Assembly: GCA_030431715.1 (NCBI GenBank)
Contig: JAUIIO010000002.1
Coordinates: forward strand, 62,001-126,000
Origin: a bacterium
Lineage (GTDB): Bacteria > Bdellovibrionota_C > UBA2361 > RFPC01
Direction of reading: 5' to 3'
DNA length: 64,000 bases
Below the pieces are notes generated by a model. It made no database searches. It was not told where the DNA came from and worked only from the letters and a program-made list of their open reading frames with translations. A program made the position numbers and the translations under genes. Position 1 is the stretch's first letter; each line of letters begins with the position of its first letter. Shown here piece after piece: positions 17,618-25,365 of this stretch.

Positions 17618-18891
17618 TTCTCTTCTCCATGGTCAGTCAGCGGTTCAATCTGGGACTCTTCACTTACAGGTAATTTGATGGTGAAGCAGGCTCCTCCCTC
17701 ATCAGTATTTGATGCTGAGATCTTCCCATCATGTTCTTCGACAATATTCCTACAAATATAAAGGCCTAGTCCGGTACCTTTTCCAACTTCTTTCGTAGTA
17801 AAGAACGGCGTCCAGAGCCTTGAGAGCATTTTGTCCGGTATTCCCGGGCCATTATCCTGAATATCTATAGTAACCCCCTGTTCCATGGCTCGTGCGGCTA
17901 CCTTGAGAACTGGTTCTTTTACGTCCTCCATAGCGTGAGAGGCATTTACGAGGATATTTACTATAACCTGTTCAAGCTTCAGAAAGTCTCCCGCTGGCTC
18001 TGGGAGCTGGTCCTCAAGTTCAACGAGAATAGTGATATCTTTGCGCATATTCGTTTTTGAGAGCTCTAGAGAGTCTTGAATGAGCTTCTCTATGTTGCAA
18101 CGCTCCTGCTTATTCCCCTTTACATGAGAGTAAGTCTTAAGGCTCTTCACGATCTTAGATATTCGCTCTACTCCCTTCTGAATGCCTGCAATCGCTTTAG
18201 GCGCTCCTTCCATGACAAAATCAAACTTCTCCTTATCTGTAATCTCGTCTGGTGGGAGAGAACGAAGCTGCGGCTCTAGATACTCCCAATAGGTTTCAAG
18301 GTTTTGAACATTGCCTGAGATAAATGCTGTTGGATTATTAATCTCATGCGCGATTCCAGCAGACATTGTACCGAGCGTTACCATACGATCAGCATCTACG
18401 AGCTGCTTTGCTTGCTCCTGTACGAGCGATTCCATCTGCGAGGCATGAAGACTTAGATAATTCTGCTCAACTATAAGTTCTAATTCTCTCTGCATAAATC
18501 GTTCAGCGCTCTTCATACGACAGCGCAACAGTTCAGGAACTACAGGTTTTTCGAGAAAATCATCAACGCCGGCATCAAAGGCCTCAACCGTATTCTCTAT
18601 GGTAGCGTGAGAGGTGATCATAATCAGGTAACTGTAAAAGTGTTCACTCCTTGATTTGATAAGTTTCGTGAGCTTAATGCCGTCTAACACCGGCATGCTC
18701 CAATCAAGAAATATAACAGCTGGAGTCTTTTGCTTTTCAAGGGCGAGCCAAGCTTCCTTTGAGTCAAGAAATGTATCTGCACAAAAATTGTCTTTCGAAA
18801 GAAGGCTCTCAATAAGCTTCAGCGTCACACGATCATCATCGATGACGTAAATGTCAAAACTTTCATTATGACACTGTGCTGAAAAATTCAT
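17614..18891 (-). CDS. Receiver-histidine kinase hybrid (REC-HisKA-HATPase)
   Basis: A 425-residue soluble protein whose receiver is N-terminal: pocket D18-D20 (IDDD), phospho-acceptor D63 (FLDWSMP) and K115 (LEKPV). A coiled-coil linker (about 130-170) leads to the HisKA box with H182 in GIAHEINNPTAF, then N, G1 (DNGPGIPD) and G2 (GKGTGLGLYICRNI) boxes of the HATPase. Such REC-first kinases are controlled by phosphorylation of their own receiver rather than by a membrane sensor. It heads the operon with a receiver protein and CheA2. This suggests a relay from CheA2 to this receiver that alters its kinase activity, which is inference. Confidence 0.92.
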   Translation of the reverse strand: MNFSAQCHNESFDIYVIDDDRVTLKLIESLLSKDNFCADTFLDSKEAWLALEKQKTPAVIFLDWSMPVLDGIKLTKLIKSRSEHFYSYLIMITSHATIENTVEAFDAGVDDFLEKPVVPELLRCRMKSAERFMQRELELIVEQNYLSLHASQMESLVQEQAKQLVDADRMVTLGTMSAGIAHEINNPTAFISGNVQNLETYWEYLEPQLRSLPPDEITDKEKFDFVMEGAPKAIAGIQKGVERISKIVKSLKTYSHVKGNKQERCNIEKLIQDSLELSKTNMRKDITILVELEDQLPEPAGDFLKLEQVIVNILVNASHAMEDVKEPVLKVAARAMEQGVTIDIQDNGPGIPDKMLSRLWTPFFTTKEVGKGTGLGLYICRNIVEEHDGKISASNTDEGGACFTIKLPVSEESQIEPLTDHGEEK

Positions 18892-18930
18892 TAGCTGCTA
18901 CCCAAAGAATGCGATTATGACCCTGAGTAT

Positions 18931-18957
18931 CTATCGGAATTTACTTAAAAAGCATTG
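18931..18957 (-). promoter_or_regulatory. Weak sigma28-like promoter ahead of the hybrid kinase operon
   Basis: On the minus strand TCCGATAG matches the -10 consensus GCCGATAA at six of eight positions; the sequence 11 bases upstream, CAATGCTT, matches the -35 at only five of eight. It lies between the cheZ stop and the kinase start. Reported because two better copies occur in the same locus. Confidence 0.22.
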
Positions 18958-18979
18958 AGTTATTCTTTGCGGAAAAATG

Positions 18980-19660
18980 CTAAAAACCACAATCTTTCAG
19001 CACGGAGTCTACATCTCCCTGATCAAGCTTATTCTCATCTAACGCTTGCTCGCTCTCCTGCGCAACCTGTACCGGAGGGAGATCTTCAGCTCCAAAAATC
19101 TCGATGAGTGCTGAAATATTATCTTTCATTCCCTGAACGAGCTTAATGACCTTCTTAAGAGCTTGGCCTGTTAAGTCTTGAAATTCTTGAGTCATCATAA
19201 TTTCGTTGTTTATGGCAAGAGAACGCTCAACTCTCTCCCTCTCGGCCTCTAGCATCTCTTTAAGTGTGGTTCGAACCGTTTCATCAGGAATATTATCAGG
19301 CTTAAGTGTCTCAAGCGCTTCACCTAACGCTTCATAGCTTGAAGAGAGTATTGTATTCTGCTCCTCTACGGAATTTAGTGTTTTATCTGCAGCCTGGAAT
19401 GTGACTTTCAGTACCTCCTCAAGCTTATCAACGGCATCTGGAAGAGTCGTTGAATGCATAGTAACGTTTTCTGAAGACATGCTCTGATTAAATTCGAGCA
19501 GAGTGCGGTGAAGCTCACGAGCCATTGTACCAATACGCTCATAAACATTGCTGTGTGACTTAATTTCGAGTTGATTGAGAAGTTCTTGGATGCGCCCTTC
19601 GTCACCTTTTCCGAGGGCATCTACCAACTCTTGCAGGGCGTGTTCTTTGTCCGGACTCAT
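18980..19660 (-). CDS. cheZ: CheZ, CheY-P phosphatase
   Basis: A 226-residue helical protein. The catalytic signature QDLTGQ is present at 161-166; in Escherichia coli CheZ the Asp and Gln of this motif act on CheY-P, corresponding to D162 and Q166 here. The preceding helix and the following LKKVIKLVQGMKDN match the four-helix bundle. The C-terminal tail ends VDSVLKDCGF, resembling the CheY-tethering helix of CheZ ('DdLLdsLGF'). It starts six bases after the cheY gene, so the pair cheY-cheZ is co-transcribed. Having CheZ together with two CheX-like proteins is unusual and suggests separate phosphatases for separate CheY pools. Confidence 0.94.
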   Translation of the reverse strand: MSPDKEHALQELVDALGKGDEGRIQELLNQLEIKSHSNVYERIGTMARELHRTLLEFNQSMSSENVTMHSTTLPDAVDKLEEVLKVTFQAADKTLNSVEEQNTILSSSYEALGEALETLKPDNIPDETVRTTLKEMLEAERERVERSLAINNEIMMTQEFQDLTGQALKKVIKLVQGMKDNISALIEIFGAEDLPPVQVAQESEQALDENKLDQGDVDSVLKDCGF

Positions 19661-19666
19661 AGAGAG

Positions 19667-20068
19667 CTATACCAGTTTCTTAAAAATAGCTTCCATCTTT
19701 GTCGTTAAGGTATCACTATCGAAAGGCTTGATAATGTAATTTGAAACACCAGCCTGAGCAGCTGCTATAATGTTTTCTTTCTGCGCCTCGGCTGTAACCA
19801 TAAGAAATGGGATAGTCTTTAATTCTTCATCTGCACGAACAGCTTTAAGGAGATCAATTCCCATCATATTTGGCATATTCCAGTCAGAAACAATAAAATC
19901 GAATTTTTCTTGCTTTAAAGTGTCGTAAGCCTGAGCCCCGTCCACCGCTTCTTTTACATTCGTAAAGCCAAGCTGCTTAAGGCAGTTTCTCACAATACGG
20001 CGCATGGTTGAAAAGTCATCAACTACCAGAATACGCATATTTTTGTCTACTTTTGAGAGCGCTGACAT
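19667..20068 (-). CDS. cheY: CheY response regulator paired with CheZ
   Basis: A 133-residue receiver protein. D17/D18 ([11 protein letters not shown]), phospho-acceptor D62 ([14 protein letters not shown]), switch T in [12 protein letters not shown] and K113 ([10 protein letters not shown]) match classical motor-binding CheY much better than the other receivers here (the segment after the switch is diagnostic of enterobacterial-type CheY). A strong AGGGGAG precedes the ATG. It is followed six bases later by cheZ, and a sigma28-like promoter lies 48-75 bases upstream. This is the best candidate for the CheY that acts on the flagellar switch. Confidence 0.93.
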   Translation of the reverse strand: MSALSKVDKNMRILVVDDFSTMRRIVRNCLKQLGFTNVKEAVDGAQAYDTLKQEKFDFIVSDWNMPNMMGIDLLKAVRADEELKTIPFLMVTAEAQKENIIAAAQAGVSNYIIKPFDSDTLTTKMEAIFKKLV

Positions 20069-20115
20069 GGCTTCTCCCCTTATCTCTTAATTATATTCCC
20101 CTACATCTCATTATG

Positions 20116-20143
20116 CATTCGGCGCATACGCAAAAAAACTAAA
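20116..20143 (-). promoter_or_regulatory. Sigma28-like promoter for cheY-cheZ
   Basis: On the minus strand TTTAGTTT (6 of 8 to TAAAGTTT) is followed after 12 bases by GCCGAATG (5-6 of 8 to GCCGATAA). It occupies the 100-base gap upstream of cheY and has the same 12-base spacer as the copy ahead of cheA, which makes each more credible. Confidence 0.42.
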
Positions 20144-20168
20144 GGAGATACCCCTTCTTTCGTGCTCC

Positions 20169-20468
20169 TCATGACTCAAGACCATCATTTGGTTCAGTAA
20201 ACTCAAGAACACACTGTCGCCCTTCAACAAGAGCTTTCCACTTCTCTTCATCAGTAAGTGGTTTGCCAGCTTCCTCTTTATGCATCCAGTAAAGTGGAAG
20301 CTCACTAGAGTTCTTCGGATGAAGCGGTGTGCGGCAAAGAGCATCTCCGACTTCAGCGATATACGTGAGCCAGTACTTGGCCTTCTTCATATCATCTGAT
20401 ACAAAAACGGCTTCCAGCTTTCCATTCTCAACAATACGGTATACGCAAAATGGCTTATTCCAATCCAT
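20169..20468 (-). CDS. Small soluble protein of unknown function
   Basis: A 99-residue acidic protein with five Trp/Tyr-rich segments, for example MKKAKYWLTYIAEVGDALC and LPLYWMHKEEAG. No signal peptide, membrane helix or recognised motif. The N-terminal part (strand CVYRIVENGKLEAVFVSDD, then a helix) suggests a compact alpha/beta fold. An AGGAG box lies just ahead of ATG 20468, supporting that it is real. It is upstream of the cheY-cheZ promoter on the same strand; whether it belongs to the chemotaxis regulon is unknown. Confidence 0.6.
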   Translation of the reverse strand: MDWNKPFCVYRIVENGKLEAVFVSDDMKKAKYWLTYIAEVGDALCRTPLHPKNSSELPLYWMHKEEAGKPLTDEEKWKALVEGRQCVLEFTEPNDGLES

Positions 20469-20936
20469 CCTCTACATATCTCCTCATTCTATTCTTCCTT
20501 ACGAATCTTGTTATCGGTGTATTGGCTTAATGAACTTTAGTGCCAGTTACAAAAAATGATTATTCCACATAAAATCAAACGCTTAGGGCAATCTGAGCTG
20601 CATTTAGAAGACCACTTATCTTTCGCCCGGTAAGTCACACAATCTCCTAAGGAGTAATAATGAGAGTGTGGGGAATAATTGAGGGATGGTAGAGTCCAAG
20701 AATAGGGACATAATTAGAAAAAAGTCCTTTTATTTTGCGTACCTTACCCCACCTGTGTATAATCCTCTCACCTTCTGATATGAGGTTTGATCTCAGCAAC
20801 TGCAGCCCAATCTGCGGTCTTTCGCCAGGAATTTTTACCATATTCGGGTTTTAGCAGGTTCTTCTGAATCAGAAGTGCATGAAATCCTGATATATCTCAG
20901 AGGGGAGATATTGTAATTACAGGTAGTACAAAAATA
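20469..20936. other. Intergenic region upstream of the haem peroxidase gene
   Basis: A 468-base gap. On the plus strand a strong AAGGAG precedes an 11-codon ORF at 20660-20692 that reads MRVWGIIEGW and stops; two of ten residues are Trp, leader-peptide-like, but no terminator/antiterminator pair is obvious. Closer to the peroxidase start there are three consecutive palindromes: CTTCTGAATCAGAAG (20861-20875), ATATCTC/GAGATAT (20892-20911) and TGTAATTACA (20912-20921). These could be operators. An apparent minus-strand ORF at 20647-20841 has no ribosome site and is not called. Confidence 0.45.
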
Positions 20937-22757
20937 ATGCGGTATCATAAACTTTCTAATCCTCAAAACTTTTTTTGCTCGCTTACACTCGCTGCTAGCC
21001 TCATCCTTTTTTCGCCTTATAGCGCTCTCTCTCAAAAACGTCCGGACGGGCTCAAGCTCAGAAGTGCTGAAATAGATGCGGCTCTTAATGCCGCTGAGAT
21101 TCTGGAAAGCGAAGAACCTCCCACCGTCAACACACGACGAAGAAGACTCACTGGAAGAAGGATTTCAAAACGATCAAAACGCTTACGTAAGATGCTTGGG
21201 AGAAAAGGAAGAAAGTTTTCCCGTGAATATCCGTCCATTGATGGATCAAACAACAATCTTCAACATGCAACTTGGGGAAAAGCGTTTACTCCATTTAAGA
21301 GACTGGCTCAGGCAACATATGCTGACGGCATCTCTGCAATGAATGACTCAGAATTGCCATCTCCCCGAGAAATTAGCAATCTGTGTTTCGATCAATCTGA
21401 TGACAATCCAAATCACTATAGCGCCACTGACTTTCTCTGGCAGTGGGGACAATTTTTAGACCACGACATTACCCTAACCCCGGTGCTTGAGCCTGCGGAG
21501 ACAGCAAAGATTGCTATACCATCGGGAGATATGTTTTTTGACCCATTTGCTACCGGCGCAAAAGAGATGGGATTCTCTCGCTCCGCGCATGTACTGGTGG
21601 GTGGTGTGAGACAACAGATGAATGCCATTACGGCATTTGTTGATGCTTCACAAGTATATGGCTCTGACAGGCACAGACAACTAGAGCTTCGTACGCTCGA
21701 TGGTACCGGAAGGCTTAAGGAAAGCGCTGGCCGGCTCCTTCCGTTTAACACCAATCTTATCGAGAATGATAACCCTGGAGATGATCTCGACCCCACATTT
21801 TTCTTGGCAGGTGATATCCGTGCAAATGAGCAAGTAGGTCTTACCACCATGCATGTCCTATTTGTCAGAGAACATAATTTCTGGGCTGACTACCTTGCAC
21901 AAGCGTTTCCTAGAGCTGACGGAGAGCGTATCTATCAGATGGCTCGAGGGATTGTTGCAGGAGAGATGCAGGCAATCACCTACAATGAATACCTTCCTTT
22001 TCTCCTCGGGCAAGATGCTATCCCCCCATATCAGGGATATGACCGCAATGTGGACCCATCGATCTCAAATGAGTTTGCTACCGCCGCTTATCGCGTTGGC
22101 CATACAATGCTTTCATCATTTATTCCGCGTTTGAATGCCAATCAGCAAATAGTGGCGGAAGGTCACCTCCTCCTCCGAGATGCCTTCTTTAAACCAGAAC
22201 GGCTGATAAATGAGGGCGGCATAGAACCTGTCCTTCGTGGATTGGCCTCTCGCCGCTCTCAATCAATTGACAATAAACTCGTTGATGATATCAGAAACTT
22301 TCTATTCGGCCCTCCGGGTGCAGGCGGATTTGATCTTGCATCGCTCAATATCCAACGAGGACGTGATCACGGACTCCCCTCCTACAACGATGTGCGCAGA
22401 GCCATGGGGCTTACTCCTGCTAGCTCATTTAGTGACATTACATCAAACCCTGAGGTCGCCTCTGGCTTAAGCTCAGTATATAACTCAATTGAAGATGTTG
22501 AACTCTGGGTGGGAGGACTTCACGAAGATCATGTAGATGGGGCTATGGTAGGAGAAACGTTCCGAGCCATTCTCCTTGATCAATTTGTCCGCCTTCGTGA
22601 CGGAGATAGATTTTGGTATGAACGGCATCTTCCTGGAAGACTGCGTAATATGGTTTCAAAACAAACACTCTCAAAAGTCATTCGAAGAAACACATCTATT
22701 AAAAAGCAAGAGATACAAGCAAATGTTTTCAAGCTACGTGCGATCACCCCGCCATAA
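20937..22757 (+). CDS. Secreted animal-type haem peroxidase
   Basis: A 606-residue protein of the peroxidase-cyclooxygenase (animal haem peroxidase) superfamily. A signal peptide spans about 1-31 (LAASLILFSPYSALS). Distal site QWGQFLDHDITLTP holds the distal His and the Ca-binding Asp; RVGHTMLSSFIPRL holds the proximal haem-ligand His with the conserved Arg/Asn surroundings; IQRGRDHGLPSYNDVR is the family signature. The N-terminal 40 residues after cleavage are very basic (RRRRLTGRRISKRSKRLRK), which could bind nucleic acid or the cell surface. No extra binding domains follow. Such enzymes use hydrogen peroxide to oxidise halides or phenolics outside the cytoplasm; the substrate is not predictable. 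It is monocistronic by position. Confidence 0.9.
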   Translation: MRYHKLSNPQNFFCSLTLAASLILFSPYSALSQKRPDGLKLRSAEIDAALNAAEILESEEPPTVNTRRRRLTGRRISKRSKRLRKMLGRKGRKFSREYPSIDGSNNNLQHATWGKAFTPFKRLAQATYADGISAMNDSELPSPREISNLCFDQSDDNPNHYSATDFLWQWGQFLDHDITLTPVLEPAETAKIAIPSGDMFFDPFATGAKEMGFSRSAHVLVGGVRQQMNAITAFVDASQVYGSDRHRQLELRTLDGTGRLKESAGRLLPFNTNLIENDNPGDDLDPTFFLAGDIRANEQVGLTTMHVLFVREHNFWADYLAQAFPRADGERIYQMARGIVAGEMQAITYNEYLPFLLGQDAIPPYQGYDRNVDPSISNEFATAAYRVGHTMLSSFIPRLNANQQIVAEGHLLLRDAFFKPERLINEGGIEPVLRGLASRRSQSIDNKLVDDIRNFLFGPPGAGGFDLASLNIQRGRDHGLPSYNDVRRAMGLTPASSFSDITSNPEVASGLSSVYNSIEDVELWVGGLHEDHVDGAMVGETFRAILLDQFVRLRDGDRFWYERHLPGRLRNMVSKQTLSKVIRRNTSIKKQEIQANVFKLRAITPP

Positions 22758-22845
22758 GCCGTAGTTCGCCCCCCTTGCCCTACAGAGACAGAGCTCATAC
22801 CAGACTGGCGATTGCTTGCGAGATATTCTAGTCTTTTATACTGGA

Positions 22846-22925
22846 GGACATTGAAAAATGTCCGTAAGTCCCCCGGAGGGACAATAAATACTGCCCGTAG
22901 GAAACTGCAAAAGCGATCAGCTTTT
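22846..22925 (+). ncRNA. Candidate structured leader of arsS: three successive hairpins
   Basis: Ahead of arsS three perfect hairpins follow each other: GGACATT (22846-22852) with AATGTCC around a GAAA (GNRA) tetraloop; GTCCC (22868-22872) with GGGAC (22878-22882); AAAAGC (22909-22914) with GCTTTT (22920-22925). The CCGGAGG run recurs at 22873 and 22927. A leader or riboswitch-like element is plausible, but I recognise no known class, and the reading frame of arsS is open through it. Confidence 0.4.
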
Positions 22926-23012
22926 ACCGGAGGAAGTGGCAAAGAACTGGTTGATTGCCATAACTCTTCGTCAGCATCTGAACGGGGCATCTTGAATGAC
23001 GGACAGTATAAT

Positions 23013-23987
23013 ATGACGGATACATCTCCTCAAAGAGACTTTCTAAAAACTCTCACCGAGCATCACTGCGATCTTAAGCGTACGACACCATCTACCTTAC
23101 AGATCAACGTGGGAAAATACTGCAATCAAGCGTGTCTTCACTGTCACGTTGAAGCGGGCCCCAAACGTACAGAGAAAATGTCTCATGACACGGCATCAAA
23201 AATAATAGCACTCCTTCACAAGACCCCATCAATCCAAACGGTTGACATTACTGGTGGAGCGCCAGAGTTACATGCTGAATTCAAGTATCTTGTCAAAGAA
23301 GCTCATGCAGCAGGCAAAGAGATTATCGATCGCTGTAACTTGACAGTGTTTTTTGAAGCGAACCAAGAAGAGACCCCTCGCTTCTTAGCAGATCATGGTG
23401 TTCGCGTTATTGCTTCACTTCCATGTTATTCAAAAGAAAATGTCGAGAAGCAGCGAGGTGGCGGTGTTTTTGGAAAAAGTATCAAAGCTCTTCAAATCCT
23501 AAACGATCTCGGTTACGCACGCAAAGGTTCGGGGCTTACACTCGACCTCGTTTTTAATCCTCTTGGGGCATCACTTCCTCCGAATCAATCTTCACTTGAG
23601 CACGACTACAAGATAAGACTCAGAGAAGATTTCCGGATAGAGTTCAATCAACTTCTAACCATAACGAACATGCCAATCAAACGCTTTTTACACGATCTCC
23701 AAAAGCAAAATCGATATGAGGAATATATGAATCTTCTCGTGCAAAGCTTTAATCCAGGAGCCGTAAGTCAGCTGATGTGTCGAGATACCATCTCTATTGG
23801 CTGGGACGGTAAACTGTATGACTGCGATTTTAATCAGATGCTTGATATCCCTATGAACTGGAAGTTACGAACCATCCATGATATAGACTCCTTTGATGAG
23901 TTGGCTTCAGGAGATATCGCTTTCGGGGACCACTGCTATGGCTGTACCGCGGGCTCTGGTAGCTCCTGTACTGGAGCATTAACATGA
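23013..23987 (+). CDS. arsS: ArsS-type radical SAM enzyme (arsenosugar biosynthesis family)
   Basis: A 324-residue radical SAM protein. The iron-sulfur motif CxxxCxxC is C37-C41-C44 in the run KYCNQACLHCHVEAGPKR, followed by DITGGAPEL (the 'GGE'-like SAM motif). CRDTISIGWDGKLYDCDFN and the C-terminal HCYGCTAGSGSSCTG supply extra cysteines typical of the ArsS/DUF3641 family, in which the enzyme attaches the 5'-deoxyadenosyl group of SAM to methylated arsenic. The start is placed at 23013; the frame continues open 67 codons upstream through hairpins without family similarity. The stop is 13 bases ahead of the mtnP start. No arsM methyltransferase is visible, so the substrate is inferred from family only. 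Confidence 0.85.
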   Translation: MTDTSPQRDFLKTLTEHHCDLKRTTPSTLQINVGKYCNQACLHCHVEAGPKRTEKMSHDTASKIIALLHKTPSIQTVDITGGAPELHAEFKYLVKEAHAAGKEIIDRCNLTVFFEANQEETPRFLADHGVRVIASLPCYSKENVEKQRGGGVFGKSIKALQILNDLGYARKGSGLTLDLVFNPLGASLPPNQSSLEHDYKIRLREDFRIEFNQLLTITNMPIKRFLHDLQKQNRYEEYMNLLVQSFNPGAVSQLMCRDTISIGWDGKLYDCDFNQMLDIPMNWKLRTIHDIDSFDELASGDIAFGDHCYGCTAGSGSSCTGALT

Positions 23988-24000
23988 TGGGCAGGACAAT

Positions 24001-24846
24001 ATGACAAAAGTAGGAATTATTGGTGGAACTGGACTTTACGAGTTAGATGGCCTGAGCAACGTTCAAGAGCAAACTCCCGATACCCCATTTGGACCCCCAT
24101 CTTCACCAATCATTACAGCTGAGCTCGGAGATACACCTGTCGTATTTCTTGCAAGACACGGAAAGAGTCATGAACTCCTCCCATCTGAAGTGCCATACCG
24201 CGCTAATATCTATGCTCTTAAGCAGGCCGGCGCACGTTCGATACTTACGGTAAATGCCGTAGGTAGCTTACGAGAAGAGCTTGAGCCCGGAGATATTGTG
24301 TGTCCCAGACAATTTATTGACCTTACCAAAGGGATACGGGAACACACCTTTTTTGGCGCAGGGCTCAGTGCGCATATAAGCTCTGCAGACCCCGTATGTT
24401 CTGAGTTACACCAGACCTTACCCAAAGCTTCTTCACGAATTGGTATCACCGTAAAAAATGAAGCAACATACATATGTGTAGAAGGACCGAGGTTGGGCAC
24501 CAGAGCTGAGAGCCATATGCTACGCGGATTTGGTGGTGACATTGTTGGCATGACAGCTATTCCTGAGGTCTTCCTAGCACGCGAAGCAAGCCTTTGCTAC
24601 AGCAGCCTCTGTGTAGTGACTGATTATGATTGTTGGAAGGAAGGTCTTTCAACTGATACCTTTGATGTTCTTGAAAACTATAAAAAGAGCATGGATAAGG
24701 TAAAGCAGCTCCTCAGTGTTGTCATACAAGAGGGACTTGCTTTAAGAGATTGTGAATGCGCCAATGCGCTTGACAGGGCACTTCTTGGTGACCCCGGCTC
24801 ACACTCAGCCGAGCAACAGGAACTCCTCGCCTTTCTTCGCTCTTGA
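24001..24846 (+). CDS. mtnP: S-methyl-5'-thioadenosine phosphorylase
   Basis: A 281-residue member of nucleoside phosphorylase family 2. Phosphate site GGTGLYELDG (about 9-18), ARHGKSHELLPSEVPYRANIYA, VNAVGSL, EATYICVEGPRLGTRAE and VTDYDCW are all typical of MTA phosphorylases (MtnP/MTAP); the NDYD/TDYDCW end marks 6-aminopurine specificity. It cleaves 5'-methylthioadenosine to adenine and 5-methylthioribose-1-phosphate. Here it directly follows arsS, whose product is an arsenic-linked 5'-deoxyadenosine, so this enzyme may depurinate that nucleoside to an arsenosugar phosphate. That step is inference; ordinary MTA salvage is the default. No other methionine-salvage genes are nearby. Confidence 0.92.
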   Translation: MTKVGIIGGTGLYELDGLSNVQEQTPDTPFGPPSSPIITAELGDTPVVFLARHGKSHELLPSEVPYRANIYALKQAGARSILTVNAVGSLREELEPGDIVCPRQFIDLTKGIREHTFFGAGLSAHISSADPVCSELHQTLPKASSRIGITVKNEATYICVEGPRLGTRAESHMLRGFGGDIVGMTAIPEVFLAREASLCYSSLCVVTDYDCWKEGLSTDTFDVLENYKKSMDKVKQLLSVVIQEGLALRDCECANALDRALLGDPGSHSAEQQELLAFLRS

Positions 24847-24900
24847 ATTTGATTAGACAGCTATTCTCTGCGATGCTTGTAAAGTAGGAGAACTCAGATC

Positions 24901-25266
24901 ATGGCTTTTGTAGCAAATCATTTAGAACTCTCAACCAAGCAGGGACAAGACAGAGCGTGTATGCCTCTTACGACTCTTAAAGAGGAGCTCATGTCATCTG
25001 ACCCTCGCGTGTCTTCTCAGGCCTACAGCACTATGCTAGATCGGGTTACAAAAACTACAGAAGAGATCTTGAGCAAGGAGCCACTTGATGGTGGCAAGTT
25101 TATGGATCAAAGGCTTTCAGAGATCATTAAGGCTGCGAGAACAGTTCGTGACAACGCACATCCAACTGGCACTGTCGACTGGCAGAAGATGAACACTCAG
25201 ATTATCTCCCTAACATGTCATATTGCTAGCCTCCCCTACCATCACACCTGGCGTAATGTCTCATAG
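24901..25266 (+). CDS. Hypothetical small helical protein
   Basis: A 121-residue protein with no family I recognise. Predicted mostly helical (TTLKEELMSSDPRVSSQAYS, DRVTKTTEEILSKEP, DQRLSEIIKAARTVRDNAH), no signal or membrane segment. AGGAGAACTCAGATC lies upstream of ATG 24901 at a reasonable distance. It is 54 bases after mtnP and may be in its operon. The last eight codons run into a tandem 15-base repeat. Confidence 0.5.
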   Translation: MAFVANHLELSTKQGQDRACMPLTTLKEELMSSDPRVSSQAYSTMLDRVTKTTEEILSKEPLDGGKFMDQRLSEIIKAARTVRDNAHPTGTVDWQKMNTQIISLTCHIASLPYHHTWRNVS

Positions 25267-25280
25267 CGTAATGTCACATA
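25251..25280. repeat. Short tandem duplication (two 15-base units)
   Basis: GCGTAATGTC is followed by TCATA and then repeats as GCGTAATGTC ACATA. The duplication spans the stop codon of the hypothetical gene (the first copy is coding). Probably slippage. Confidence 0.6.
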
Positions 25281-25365
25281 AGAACATCCTCACGTTACAG
25301 AAGTGAGAAGCCTACACACCTAGACATACTAAGGAAACTGCCTCCAAGACAGCTCTTCCTCTTTC

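Noticed and set aside
20647-20841. Minus-strand ORF of 64 codons upstream of the peroxidase gene
   Set aside because: No ribosome site, no recognisable sequence, and it overlaps the plus-strand leader features.
22846-22925. Known riboswitch (SAM, cobalamin, SAH, c-di-GMP, moco, guanidine, preQ1)
   Set aside because: None of the conserved core sequences of these classes is present.
22812-23012. Longer N-terminus of ArsS starting at 22812
   Set aside because: The extra 67 residues cross three hairpins and show no resemblance to the ArsS family, whose similarity begins after 23013.
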